DNA from: JADKAV01 sp963818505
GTDB taxonomy: Bacteria > Actinomycetota > Actinomycetes > S36-B12 > UBA10799
DNA length: 64,000 nucleotides
Assembly: GCA_963818505.1 (NCBI GenBank)
Contig: CAWFSJ010000005.1
Location: forward strand, 1,054,001-1,118,000
Direction: 5' to 3'
Part shown: piece after piece, positions 44,001-52,150 of the stretch
Numbering within the stretch: the first letter of the stretch is position 1
Layout: every line of letters starts with the position of its first letter
The notes under the pieces: model-generated
The model's input: only the letters and a program-made list of their open reading frames with translations
Told to the model about the DNA's origin: nothing
The model's database searches: none
Program-made: the position numbers and the translations under genes

Positions 44001-44848
44001 GGCGGCAGTCCGGACGGGTTGGACACGGTCTCCACCAGGGTCGGGGTGGGGCACGGGCTGGGGTCGAGCGCCGGCACACCGAGGCGGGGCGCCCCTGTGT
44101 ACTCCACGAAACCTGGGGCCGAGTTGTCGGTCTTGCCGCAGGCCAGGAACTCCATGTCGGCGGGGATGAAGTCGGTGACCGTGATGTCCGTGGTCGGCAC
44201 GACCTTGTTGTTGCGCACCTTCAGCGTGTACGTCGTCCGGTTCTGATGCACGCCGCGTAGCAGTTCGCCCTCGGGGCTTCTGTCGTTGGACTTCTCGATG
44301 ACGAACGGGTCGCGCGCGGTCACAGCGGTGTCGGTGGCCTGGTCGCTGAAGGTGCCCACCTTGGGGGTGCCGTCTGGGTTGAACGCCGGGATCGTGCGGG
44401 GGTCGGTCTGCGAGGCCACGGTCGCCGCGTTGGTGTCCGAGGGGGTGAGGCTGTCGGGCAGCGGCAGCACCCTGACTGCCGTGAATGTGAATGAGAAGTC
44501 CGAGTTGGGCTGCAGGTCGGTTACGTTCTTCCACACGAGAACCCACTGCCCGCTGCCGTTCTGGGTCTTGGTCGGCTCACCGACTGTCGCGGGGGCTGAG
44601 CCTGTTTTGTACTCAAAACCAGCGGGTAGGACGTCTGAGAACCCGACGTTGTACTGCGGCGGGGCGCCATTGGCGTTCTTCGCTGTCAACTCGTAGGGGA
44701 TGTCGTCGCCGAGCAGGACGGATGCCGGTGCGGACTTGTTGAGCGACAGCCCGCCCACAGCGGCCGCTGGCGTGGCGACCGCGAGGCCGAGGCTGCTGGC
44801 AGCCAGTGCCGAGGCGATGAGCGCGGCGAAGGAACGTCGAATAGACAT
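38039..44848 (-). CDS. Giant secreted DUF11-repeat surface protein (isopeptide-type adhesin)
   Basis: The 2269-residue protein has a signal peptide (about 1-31, ending AAAVGG) followed by about 14 repeats of 120-190 residues. Each repeat opens with a Lys (LxIxK) and has YTxxVxNxG, a DxLPxG turn, and a closing NTA or T-V-x-x. This is the DUF11/conserved-repeat and isopeptide-forming fimbrial pattern. It has no LPXTG and no final membrane helix. Its last 75 residues (from about 2194) are basic and match the C-terminus of the VWA protein at 3715-10344: VRCRP, a second Cys, KNG, a V-x-V strand and a final Arg-rich turn. ATG 44848 follows AAGGGG. A role as an extracellular stalk or adhesin is inferred. 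Confidence 0.85.
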   Translation of the reverse strand: MSIRRSFAALIASALAASSLGLAVATPAAAVGGLSLNKSAPASVLLGDDIPYELTAKNANGAPPQYNVGFSDVLPAGFEYKTGSAPATVGEPTKTQNGSGQWVLVWKNVTDLQPNSDFSFTFTAVRVLPLPDSLTPSDTNAATVASQTDPRTIPAFNPDGTPKVGTFSDQATDTAVTARDPFVIEKSNDRSPEGELLRGVHQNRTTYTLKVRNNKVVPTTDITVTDFIPADMEFLACGKTDNSAPGFVEYTGAPRLGVPALDPSPCPTPTLVETVSNPSGLPPGVYTKVVWNVGTLAAGGTETIKYVAGIPMQPNTMTWPGQTPATDGPQGANLDNNKGTPTTREGLSERSVENTVKGVGTFTGSPVSTQTVTTTESVQIEDLRMRKKADKQAFVPGGIVTFTFELETSEYVSAKNVVITDTLPDGYCPLGTVNYEPGNVLCDPVTGTGPSVPYSSVTRLPASNWGVLFTPVSLPVNGSLEVSFPARMLPTYRSGVPTVAGDSFRNTVGLRGTTVSIPAVAPTETGDAEVQDDSRYTQTTNQPTIDKQMKPRAAPPTFPDGMQCDPTKAPVYQQSKGIPAADRAFRKGDIICFKLRVNFPDIYTKNAVVTDFVPVGTQFVTGSVQPTGNNTVTVYEEDLTGPLTWKLGVPQGPDRFVTDNEVFEVIFAVKVLQPAGANAPELTGNLMKMRTVNTSGEAQSYRDQEDFELVPPPNLDLDKGVVRTTAPLQTYPPGTDNKPVQQGSTATFQVDLKNEGWPDIPGADYSVRGVQIWDVLPAGITCSAITDYRYIKPGTSTVAALPVTVTTSCTAGVVKWVFPTPDAGNAFSVPVGQTLSVLYDMAIPDPSSVSTNYANTAYVRSYDAFTDIPNTVATYFPKDNIDPSVPKEEQDAPPLTDPSNVFIEGVVMDKTSETSVNEPGNDTPDQATIGEAITYTYSATVPAGSTVYRGELSDALPVGIQLVSINGANLDGGALPSGFTLDTNTGTNPTGRLVFATPYQNTTSNPQKFSVNVTAKVLQSALPCASDPCVVPPVPTARVPKTNTATFVSFTENTGGTAITKTKDRTVDIVQPNPAISKTVAPEQMTAADQELTVTLQIRNSGGTRPPLHGWQARDCLPSPFELVPGSVTTPAGVSQSTDGQGCLVFTGSTTPPPATPTDPLRGSTTYTVVFKIKSTGSLPASQQYENTATLTGSSMAGSVAGERLYTTAGKDTWTSPGAAISKVITPEKATIGERFTSKITSQFDKNLNYYSVGLVDTLPVGVNPASVQLVGITCKNADDTDCSIAGTPLPPSGQKIGWSFGDVLAASQKRTVTIEYTAVVADVGGNVAGVVLTNSAQPYWSQTPVQTPPTTIAGVEALPATTPAVSDSVTVIEPSLSIVKKVDGQDAINATPAQEFVYTLKVSNASGANVSTANDITVTDDIPASIEIVGNPSDGGIVSGSTITWTIDSLAPGGMKELSFTARLKPPATSKQTNTARVAEYYSLDNKLGRKYTGPSDAAEVTAVLPVLNILKEASAPLAYINEPYTWTIKVSNPSGATAYGVDVADIMPPNWAYKAGSAQWVVTGGTAAAKEPTGTPPNITWTDITDLQPGKTLTLTFQGIPGPDVVQSPGVGIGTKHTNRTNATYHVGPPAQGWRTVQTDDAAAYTEIAAADPAIVKFHRTDYPSQWNVAKNEVVPGTEFEWVLRVSNNGPDPSMGLFTVVDTLPDGVQFRGYNNGAGWSCNAVGQQVTCTNPGPVDGIPKDGKLDDLVLTVYVDEAATADQRNTATVSGKTLDINPANNTATDEVKLRPLADLEIVKSRTKPYVVGNQVTYTLAVTNLGPSVSVAPITVEDTLPAGLSIASIDSGAWDCTPQTGETDKITCTLDEDLGPTAQADLIKITVDVLESPGTAEAVNTATVTPTTEDFNKENNTSTVEDPVVSEVQLGIAKKTTGANPVTAGQSTEFTITVTNAGPAKAKNVQVVDQLEAGLRATSATGAGWTCDIGSGTVVTCTRANFPVAASPSDIVIKADVDKAVPGGTTLKNTATVTTTSPQEVTPDPATSTVDVIAKSDLAIVKTHNGGPWTIGKQGTWNVQVTNNGPSDNPGPITVTDTLPQGNEFVSATGDGWTCSANGRVVTCERAAGLQVTQSAAFSIRVNVVNGAAPSVVNPAEVTSPVEDPDPSNNKATDQVPVERAKQTADRLPPDPSVLPARKTKQGQKIRTSVRCRPLKASTAGEASFCKVNRSKNGTVRVKVFGTLPVRVIVTQFARGTDDFKPFKRVRKYIVRP

Positions 44849-44912
44849 GGATCCCCTTGAGTGCTGAGTACTGCGACCCGAAGTCTAGGGATCCGATGGA
44901 GTCGGTTGCACG

Positions 44913-45467
44913 TCACCGGTCCGCTATGTCCAGACTCGGAGCTCCCGGGGTGCATCCCGGTGGCTGAGAGTTACCGCTGATCGAGAAGTCCTCGCACGTG
45001 AAGATGCGCTCCTGGATCGTGCCGATGCCGAAGGCGCCGAGCACCACGACTGCTACTGAGGCAACGACCACGAAGCGGTCGTGTGGTTCGGCATCTTCGA
45101 CCAGATCTGGAGACGCGAAACGCACCAGGATCCACAGCATCACCGGCGCTCCAATCAGGGTGACGACGGTGCCGAACCAGGCCAGTTCGGGTCTGGACCC
45201 AGGAGCGAACTCGATGGCCAGCGCCAGCCAAAGCGACGGCAGTAACAGCGCCAGTCCCCACCAGCCCACGCGCCGGCGAACATCACGGGACAAGGCCACC
45301 AGCATGAATGCCGCAGTAGTGACCGCCCACAGGCTCAGGACCTGCGGGAAGAACACCGTCCCCCATGCGCCGAGTGTGAATGCCGGCCACCAGGCGACCG
45401 AGCTGAATGCGATCGCAGCCACACCGGCCAGCCGGCGGTTGGGTGCAGGGCGAGGGGCTTGCGTCAT
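44913..45467 (-). CDS. Small integral membrane protein of unknown function
   Basis: The 184-residue protein has five predicted membrane helices and an extracytoplasmic C-terminus with two cysteines (TCEDFSIS and PPGCTPG). An alternative start 30 bp upstream at 45497 is possible but ATG 45467 gives the usual compact N-terminus. It lies directly upstream of the giant DUF11 gene on the same strand (64 bp), so the two could be co-transcribed and it may assist surface assembly. This is inferred only from position. Confidence 0.6.
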   Translation of the reverse strand: MTQAPRPAPNRRLAGVAAIAFSSVAWWPAFTLGAWGTVFFPQVLSLWAVTTAAFMLVALSRDVRRRVGWWGLALLLPSLWLALAIEFAPGSRPELAWFGTVVTLIGAPVMLWILVRFASPDLVEDAEPHDRFVVVASVAVVVLGAFGIGTIQERIFTCEDFSISGNSQPPGCTPGAPSLDIADR

Positions 45468-45522
45468 CGGATGAACCCTAGCGCGGCGCTTGTCCACAGA
45501 TGTTTTCGCGTCCGGATCTTTG

Positions 45523-45538
45523 TCATACGTATGTTCTA
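45523..45538 (+). promoter_or_regulatory. LexA (SOS)-box-like palindrome upstream of DUF222 copy 2
   Basis: TCATACGTATGTTCTA matches TCGAACnnnnGTTCGA at 9 of 12 fixed positions and lies 37 bp before the GTG start, nearly the same distance as the box before DUF222 copy 1 at 34489. Confidence 0.55.
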
Positions 45539-45575
45539 ATCTGGTGATAGTCGGTCAAGTGGAACGGGGGTTTCG

Positions 45576-46790
45576 GTGGGGTTCTTCCAGGTGTCAGCCG
45601 CGGCCTCGCGGCGGGAGCGGATCCGTTCCCGGCTGCCGCGCGAGCATCGCAAGAACCTGGACCTGGTGGCCGCCGCGATCGCCGGGCTTGACGCCCCGTC
45701 GTCCCTGAGCGTCAACGAACTAGCCGGGTCGCTGGCAGTCACGGCTGGGCTGCGCAACCAACTGGATGCCTACCTGGCCGAACTGGCTGGCGCCGCGGAC
45801 ACGGCCAAGGCCTCGCAGGTGCTGCGCGCCGGGACCACTGGCACCTTGGTGGCAGCCGCCACCGGATGCACCCCAGCAGCCGGGTCGGCCATCGTGGCCG
45901 CTGCCCGGGCATTGCGCCACCACCCGCACGTCGAGGCCGCCTACCGGTCCGGGTCGATCAGCGCCACCCATGTCACGGTGATCACGCGCGCCGGTGCTGC
46001 GCTGCCCGGTTTCGCCGCCCTGGAACCGGCTGTCGTCGAGTGCGCGGCCGCCACCGACCCGGTCGAGGTCCGTCGGGTGCTGGAGGTGATCGCTGACCAG
46101 GTAGCCCCTGGCAAACCGGACCTGGATGACGCCGCCCAGCATGCCCGCCGCGGCCTGTACCTGTCGGCCCGGCCCAGCGGGATGTGGCGGATAAGTGGGC
46201 TGTTGGACGACATCACCGGCAGCAAGCTCGCCGATCTGCTCGCCTCATTCACCGCCCCGATGGACACCCTGGACAACACGACGCCAGCGCAACGCCGCGC
46301 TGATGCGCTGGACACCCTGGCCGATGCGGCGGCAGCCAACACCCGGCCCCTGGGGGTCTCGGCGGTGAGCGTGTTGGTCGATGTCGACCAACTGCCCCAC
46401 GGCGCAACACTGGAGGACGGCAGTGTCCTGACCCGTGCGCAGTACGACTTACTGGCCTGCGCCGCTGTGGTCAGCATCCTCTTGGGCAGCCGCCGGTCGG
46501 GCACGTTTGTGCCTCTGGCGCTGGGCCGTACCCGCCGCCGGGCCTCGGCCGCCCAGTGGGCCGCATTGACCGCCCGTGACCGTGGCTGTCTAGGCTGTGG
46601 ACGCCCACCGAGGTTCTGCCACGCCCATCACATCATCGGCTGGGCCAATGGCGGTTTGACCGACCTGGACAACTTGTGCCTGCTGTGTCCGCGTTGTCAT
46701 GCCGACCTCCACCACGGCCGCTACACAATCACCATGACCTCAGGGCTGCCAACCATCACCCCGGCCGCGCCTCCCGGGCGCCGACGATGA
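45576..46790 (+). CDS. DUF222/13E12-type protein with HNH endonuclease domain, copy 2
   Basis: The 404-residue protein is a close paralogue of the gene at 33221-34450. It has the DUF222 helical region (LNELAGSLAV, LRNQLDAYLAELAGAADT-like, LSARPSGMWRISGLLD) and the HNH domain CLGCGRPPRFCHAHHIIGW with NGGLTDLDNLCLLCPRCHADLHHG (abridged). Both zinc pairs are kept. It begins with the same GTGGGGTTCTTCCAG and has a LexA-like box upstream. A strong stem-loop follows its stop. The pair sits on opposite strands about 12 kb apart, so it may mark past duplication, and could act as a recombination target. Confidence 0.88.
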   Translation: MGFFQVSAAASRRERIRSRLPREHRKNLDLVAAAIAGLDAPSSLSVNELAGSLAVTAGLRNQLDAYLAELAGAADTAKASQVLRAGTTGTLVAAATGCTPAAGSAIVAAARALRHHPHVEAAYRSGSISATHVTVITRAGAALPGFAALEPAVVECAAATDPVEVRRVLEVIADQVAPGKPDLDDAAQHARRGLYLSARPSGMWRISGLLDDITGSKLADLLASFTAPMDTLDNTTPAQRRADALDTLADAAAANTRPLGVSAVSVLVDVDQLPHGATLEDGSVLTRAQYDLLACAAVVSILLGSRRSGTFVPLALGRTRRRASAAQWAALTARDRGCLGCGRPPRFCHAHHIIGWANGGLTDLDNLCLLCPRCHADLHHGRYTITMTSGLPTITPAAPPGRRR

Positions 46791-46792
46791 AT

Positions 46793-46819
46793 CCCCCCGC
46801 CACCACCGGCGGCGGGGGG
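46793..46819 (+). terminator. GC-rich stem-loop after DUF222 copy 2
   Basis: CCCCCCGCC (46793-46801) pairs perfectly with GGCGGGGGG (46811-46819) across a 9-nt loop, starting 2 bp after the stop codon. No T-run follows. Confidence 0.65.
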
Positions 46820-46914
46820 AACGAGAACGCATCCTGGCGCGCGGGTCATACGCTCGCACATGTTCACGGCGGGACTGTTCGTTCCGGGTCGGCATTGACC
46901 TAGACTCCGTTGCC

Positions 46915-49900
46915 ATGAGCCGGACGATGATCACTGCTGCCGTGGCCGGCTGCTTCGTGCTTTCAGGACTCACGGCTCCGGCCGCCATCGCCTCCGTGCC
47001 GGTGACTTCCAACGTGACCGCGACCAGGGCGGGCGACCTCAAAGCCAGCCCATCGCCTCAGGTCTACCTCGACACCGATGGTGAACAGTTCGGGCTGCCG
47101 GGTGTACGCATCGACGACGCCAATGCGAACATCCCGGACTCCACGTTCCAGGGCCAGTTCTTCGAGGCCAAGGTCCCGACGTGGCTGCAGGTCGTGGTGC
47201 TCAACCGTTCGGATCTCAGCCCGATCTACTCCCGCAACTACTCGTGCCCCCAGGTCGTCGGCCAACGGCGCTACGACGCCGGGGAGAAGGCAGCCGCGCC
47301 GTGCATCGCGGCGGTGCAGCAGGATTTCATCAACAACAAGTTGGATGACGGCAACCTCGTCATAGCCACGAACTTCGGTCAGTTCGGCAACGATCAGGCC
47401 CCGTACGGGGTCATCAAGGCACTCAAGCCCATCGGTGTCCAGCCGGTCTGGTGGTGGGGTGCGGACGCTGAACTGACCCCCGGGACGTTCTCCGCGGTGG
47501 GTGTCCCCGGGGCGAAACCGGGTGAGGCGCACCAGGTGGCGGGCAACTCGGGCAACCCGGACCAAGCCGCGGTGCGCACGTTGCTCGCCCGCAACAACTC
47601 CGGCATGTACGACGTGATGCCCAACGACCGCGTCGAGTTCGTGACCGACGCGCGCGGCTCCGACAGCGACAACCACGTGATGCGGATCAACGGCAAGCGG
47701 ATCTCGCATCCGGTCAACGGGGGCGGTTACCACGTCGCCTGGTTCGATCGCGGTGTGGGTTCCCCGGACCTCATCAACGTCGAGGACGACTTTTTCGCCA
47801 CCGCGGACCCGAAGAAGGGCCGTGCTGAGATCGTCCGGATGACCCAGGTGATCCGCGACATCGCCGGCACCGACCGCCTCGCCCTTGTCGCCTCCGTGGG
47901 ACAACCTCTTCCCAAGAACCTCACGTACGATACAAGCCTGGCCATCGATGACCTGGTCGACGCACTGCAGTGGCTCGGCGCCACCCGCAACGGTGCCTAC
48001 GGGCCGCTGGACACCAAGACTGCGAAGGGCCAGTCCTACACCTTGGTCGGCCACGGCGACGGCCCAGGTGTGGAGAGCACCCACCTGACCAAGGGCCCGG
48101 CGCTCGGGGCGTCCCCGACGTGCAAGGCCGCGAAGAAGAAGGCCAAGAAGTTCAAGCGCGGCAGCGCCAAGGCGAAGCAGGCGGCCAAGCGCGCCAAGCG
48201 GATCTGCTCCGCTACGGCGAGTCTGCAGGGGGAAGCTCGAGGCCGGGCGGTGCCCCGAGCCCTTGGTGAAGGGGTGAACAACGCTGGCGTCGCTGGGGTC
48301 CTCAGCCGCGACAACCTATGGCGATACGAGCCGACCATCACCCTTGACGGGGACAGCGATCCTGACCTGCCCGCCGTCAGTGTCGTCTACTCCAAGCCCG
48401 GCGCGTGGCCAGGTGACGACGACATCGCCATGAGCGCGGCGATCGCCGACATCGGCCAGGCAGCGAACCTCGGCAATGACCCGCGCGCGCAGTACTGGAC
48501 GCAGACGTACCGCGAGGCCTACTGGAACAACCGCCTGGATGACGTGCGCGCGGCCGCGTACAAGCCGACACCTGAGTACTCCGCCGCGGTGTTCACCAAA
48601 GCCCAGAACGAGTTGATCCAGGAGATCAAGTGGGTGAAGGAGACCTACGACTACTACGACGCTCTGGCGCGGCCCTACGAGAAGGCGGGCCTGCAGACAT
48701 GGGCCAAGATGACCGCAGTTGCCGACAGCATCAACAACTCCATCGACGTTCCGAAGTCGCGCAAGGTCACCGCCGACGTGGTGACGATCACGAGGGCCGC
48801 CGCGGAACTGGTCGGGGAGTTCCCGGGCATCGGTAAGGCCGTCGCGCTGGGAATGGCCACGTTCGACCTGGCCGCGGAGATCGCCGAGGTCGCCGGCGGT
48901 GAGGTGGAGGACGAGTTCAGCGTGGCGGTGTCCGAACTGGGGGAGAAGACCGCCGACCGCCTCGACGAAGTGACGACGACGGTGGGCACCGACTTCCCCC
49001 GGATCGTTGTCTCGGATTACCAGAAACTCAAGCGCGTCGGTCAGTGTGCGGGTACCTCCCAGGCATGTGCGGACCGCGACGAGTGGATGGTGACACCCGA
49101 GGGGCTCAAGGAGACCGGCGAGCAGTTCAAGAAGTCGATGGCGGTGATGTTCTACCAGTCGTTGATGCCGGCCAAGTACAAGGTGTTCGAACTCGACGCC
49201 AGCCCGCGCAAGCAGGCCAACACTGTGAGTTGTGCTGTGGACATCAAGCAGATCTTCGATGGATTCAAGCCGTGGAAGGATGCCTCACCGCGCGTCTCTA
49301 CTCCGGTTCGCCTCTACGCCTCGCACGCCGACGACGGCCTGTACAACGTGCTGGCCCTGGCGCAGACGAAGAACGAGATGCAGTTGTTCAACGAGTTGAG
49401 CTACCCGTCGGCCTCTTCGTTGGAGCCGCTCTTCGGTTTGGGCAAGGACCAGCTCAAGGTCGACCCGGAGGCCTTCATCGAACGGTCCTGGGACTCCTAC
49501 GTGGGCGCTGGCAAGTACGCCTGTGCATGGGACAAGAACGCGGCTAGCGGCAAGCCGGACTCCTACAGCAAACCGAAGCCCTCGCCCGGCCTGGGCCACG
49601 GTTTGACGCGGGACGTGAAGGCCCGGATCTACAACGACACCGGCCGGCGCATGTGGGTCGCGGGGTATTACGACCGGGACGGCAAGCACGACTGGAAGAT
49701 CGTCGAGCCTGGCGCCTACTCGGACGGCTACAGCAGTGACCCTTACCCGGTCAACACAGTGCGCATCGGCGTGCTCTTCCACGATCCGGCGCGAGGCACC
49801 GACGATCAGGACGAGGTTCTCTTCGAGAACCCGACAACCTCGAACCCGCGTGTGTGGCACTTGCTTACGGACCCGTGGTCGCACAACTTCACGTTCGAGG

Positions 49901-50082
49901 TGAAGACCGCGCAGGCGCAGACCGGGTGGAAGGACCGTTCGTACCAGAGCAACGGCTACCCGTACAACCTGTTCATGAAGCTCGACGACCCGACGTATCA
50001 CTACTTCTGGTTCACCGCGGCCTACAGTCTGCGGCCCAACACCCCGCTGAGCCCTCCGGGGCAGCCTTGGGGCAATGAGTAG
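46915..50082 (+). CDS. Large orphan secreted protein
   Basis: The 1055-residue protein has a signal peptide (about 1-26, ending AIAS). Residues about 45-365 may form a domain similar in shape to ILEI/PANDER-like folds (VEFVTDARGSDSDNHV, GYHVAWFD, VNVEDDFFATAD), followed by a Lys/Ala-rich basic stretch (about 400-430), a helical central part (about 530-750) and a C-terminal beta-rich segment with TRDVKARIYNDTGRRMWVAGYYD. Several cysteines point to disulfides. No catalytic signature is recognised. It is the longest single protein outside the two repeat giants. Extracellular location is supported only by the signal peptide. Confidence 0.65.
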   Translation: MSRTMITAAVAGCFVLSGLTAPAAIASVPVTSNVTATRAGDLKASPSPQVYLDTDGEQFGLPGVRIDDANANIPDSTFQGQFFEAKVPTWLQVVVLNRSDLSPIYSRNYSCPQVVGQRRYDAGEKAAAPCIAAVQQDFINNKLDDGNLVIATNFGQFGNDQAPYGVIKALKPIGVQPVWWWGADAELTPGTFSAVGVPGAKPGEAHQVAGNSGNPDQAAVRTLLARNNSGMYDVMPNDRVEFVTDARGSDSDNHVMRINGKRISHPVNGGGYHVAWFDRGVGSPDLINVEDDFFATADPKKGRAEIVRMTQVIRDIAGTDRLALVASVGQPLPKNLTYDTSLAIDDLVDALQWLGATRNGAYGPLDTKTAKGQSYTLVGHGDGPGVESTHLTKGPALGASPTCKAAKKKAKKFKRGSAKAKQAAKRAKRICSATASLQGEARGRAVPRALGEGVNNAGVAGVLSRDNLWRYEPTITLDGDSDPDLPAVSVVYSKPGAWPGDDDIAMSAAIADIGQAANLGNDPRAQYWTQTYREAYWNNRLDDVRAAAYKPTPEYSAAVFTKAQNELIQEIKWVKETYDYYDALARPYEKAGLQTWAKMTAVADSINNSIDVPKSRKVTADVVTITRAAAELVGEFPGIGKAVALGMATFDLAAEIAEVAGGEVEDEFSVAVSELGEKTADRLDEVTTTVGTDFPRIVVSDYQKLKRVGQCAGTSQACADRDEWMVTPEGLKETGEQFKKSMAVMFYQSLMPAKYKVFELDASPRKQANTVSCAVDIKQIFDGFKPWKDASPRVSTPVRLYASHADDGLYNVLALAQTKNEMQLFNELSYPSASSLEPLFGLGKDQLKVDPEAFIERSWDSYVGAGKYACAWDKNAASGKPDSYSKPKPSPGLGHGLTRDVKARIYNDTGRRMWVAGYYDRDGKHDWKIVEPGAYSDGYSSDPYPVNTVRIGVLFHDPARGTDDQDEVLFENPTTSNPRVWHLLTDPWSHNFTFEVKTAQAQTGWKDRSYQSNGYPYNLFMKLDDPTYHYFWFTAAYSLRPNTPLSPPGQPWGNE

Positions 50083-50168
50083 GTCGTTTGCGTGCTCGCT
50101 GAGTGACCGCAAGTGACGGTTCGCCCGATTTGCCGGGGGCCAACAGGTAAACGTTAGATGAATCAAGG

Positions 50169-51968
50169 ATGATTTGGCCCATGCGATTTCCGGTCGGGGA
50201 GTGGATCAAGTCCTACCGGATCCGCTACCTCGGCCCGGACCTGATCGCGGGTGTGGTCGTCGCAGCGCTTGCCATGCCGCAGTCGTTGGGTTACGCGGGG
50301 ATCGCCGGTGTGCCGATTCTTGTGGGTCTGTATTCAATCCCCTTGGCCCTGATTGCGTACGCGATCTTCGGTCCGTCACCACGGCTGGTGGTGGGCCCGG
50401 TGTCCACCGTTTCGGTGCTGTCCGGCTCGTTGGTCGCGGACATCGCCCACGGCGATCCGCAGAGGGCCGTGGGACTCACCGCGGCACTCGCGTTCGCCAC
50501 TGGGGCAGTCCTCATCGTCGGGGGACTGCTGAAGTTGGGCTGGGCGGCTGAGTTCATGTCCCGACCGATCGTGACCGGATTTGTGTTCGGCCTTGTCCTG
50601 CTGATCGTGCTCGGGGAGATCCCGAGCCTGTTGGGGATGCCCCCGGTCAAGGGCGACGTCCTCACCCGCGCATGGTCGATCTTCACCAGTCTCGGGGACA
50701 TCAACGCGCTTACCGCGGCTATTGGCCTGACGTCGTTGGCCATCCTGTTCCTGGGCGCCAAGTTCGTGCCGCGCATCCCGTGGGGTCTTCTGGTGCTGAT
50801 CGGTTCGATCCTGCTGTCCGGGGCGATGGATCTCTCCGATCGTGGCGTGACGACCGTTGGCGCCGTGCCGACTGGCTTCCCGCCTTTCGGGCTGCCAGAC
50901 GTCGGCCTCAGCGACCTGGGCCCGATCGTCACCGGCGGGGTTGCCCTGGCCATGGTCGGCTTGGCCGAAGGACTGTCGGCAGCCCGTTTGCTCGCAGCCA
51001 AGGGTGGCTACACAGTGGACACCGATCAGGAACTGCTGGCCATGGGTGCCTCGAACCTGGGCTCCGGCTTCTCTGGCGGGATGGGGGTGGCCGGGTCATT
51101 GTCGAAGACCGCCGCCGCCGAGCGCGCCGGCTCGAAGACCCAGATCACCGGGGTGTCTGCGGCCCTGATCGTGTTCATCGCGATTGTGGCGCTTGCAGGC
51201 ACCCTCTCGCCCTTGCCCAAGACCGTCCTGTCGGCGATCGTCATCCAGGCGGTGTGGGGACTCATGGACGTGGCCGCGATCCGTCGCTACAAGCAGGTGC
51301 GCCGAAACGATTTCACCTCGAGCCTCGCGGCTCTGGTGGGTGTGCTGCTGCTCGGTCCGCTCTACGGCCTGCTCGCCGCGATCGCGCTGGCGGTATTGGG
51401 CCTGGTTTACCGCTCCAGCCGCATCGACATGGAGGTCATGGGCAAGGTCCCCGACGAGAAGGCCGCCTGGGGGAGCATCCGCAACCACCCCGAACGCAAG
51501 ACCTACGACGGGGTTCTGGTGATCCGCCTGGACGCTCCCCTGTTCTGGGCGAACGCTTCGCAGATCGCCGATGGCGTGCTTGGGGAGGTCGCGAAGACCG
51601 AAGGCGTCACGGCTGTGCTCATCGACCTCGAAGCGACCAGCCAGTTGGACACCACGAGCGTTGACGCCCTGGAACTCATCCGTTCTCGGCTCGAAGAGCG
51701 GGGCATCGAGCTCTACTTGGTGCGCGTGTTCTACCTCGCCCGGCAGGTGCTGGCCAAGTCCGGCTTCATGGATGCTCTTGGTGAGGGCCGGATGTGGCAC
51801 AGCATCTCGGCGGGTGTGCGCGCCGCACGCAAGGACTTGGGGCTGGAGGGGAAGTCCCACCCGCAGTTCGACGAGGACGAGGACGGGGAGGACCGGCTGG
51901 CCCCCGACGAGGAGACCCCGGGGGGTTACACCGACGCCGACATGCCTCAGCGCCGTTGGTGGCAGTGA
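50169..51968 (+). CDS. SulP-family anion transporter with STAS domain
   Basis: The 599-residue protein has the SulP membrane part (about 12-410) with GVVVAALAMPQSLGYA and a C-terminal STAS domain (about 440-550, LVIRLDAPLFWANA, DTTSVDALE). SulP proteins move sulfate, bicarbonate or other anions. The first helix signature MPQSLGYAxIAG and the GMGVAGSLSKTAAAERAGSKTQ segment fit. ATG 50169 is used; ATG 50181 is in frame and gives four residues less. Downstream lies a convergent PiT gene with the palindromic repeat between them. Confidence 0.9.
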   Translation: MIWPMRFPVGEWIKSYRIRYLGPDLIAGVVVAALAMPQSLGYAGIAGVPILVGLYSIPLALIAYAIFGPSPRLVVGPVSTVSVLSGSLVADIAHGDPQRAVGLTAALAFATGAVLIVGGLLKLGWAAEFMSRPIVTGFVFGLVLLIVLGEIPSLLGMPPVKGDVLTRAWSIFTSLGDINALTAAIGLTSLAILFLGAKFVPRIPWGLLVLIGSILLSGAMDLSDRGVTTVGAVPTGFPPFGLPDVGLSDLGPIVTGGVALAMVGLAEGLSAARLLAAKGGYTVDTDQELLAMGASNLGSGFSGGMGVAGSLSKTAAAERAGSKTQITGVSAALIVFIAIVALAGTLSPLPKTVLSAIVIQAVWGLMDVAAIRRYKQVRRNDFTSSLAALVGVLLLGPLYGLLAAIALAVLGLVYRSSRIDMEVMGKVPDEKAAWGSIRNHPERKTYDGVLVIRLDAPLFWANASQIADGVLGEVAKTEGVTAVLIDLEATSQLDTTSVDALELIRSRLEERGIELYLVRVFYLARQVLAKSGFMDALGEGRMWHSISAGVRAARKDLGLEGKSHPQFDEDEDGEDRLAPDEETPGGYTDADMPQRRWWQ

Positions 51969-52037
51969 GTCGGGTCGGTGAGGCCGGGCCGCTTGCCGCC
52001 TGGTTAATCCTCCACCGGATGTCGGCCGGGCCGCTTG

Positions 52038-52105
52038 GTTAGAGGTTGTGCCGTTGGTTAGCGAAACAACGCGTGGATTCGCTAACCAACAGCACAACCT
52101 CTAAC
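52038..52105. repeat. Palindromic repeat, copy 2
   Basis: Arms at 52038-52065 and 52078-52105 are reverse complements with one mismatch across 28 bp and a 12-nt spacer containing GCGT. It lies in the 182-bp gap between the convergent SulP and PiT genes, a place where a bidirectional terminator would be expected. See copies at 3524 and 57112. Confidence 0.85.
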
Positions 52106-52150
52106 GCGGGGCTTGCCGGGGCCGGGGCTGCACTTGGTGAAGGATCTCTG

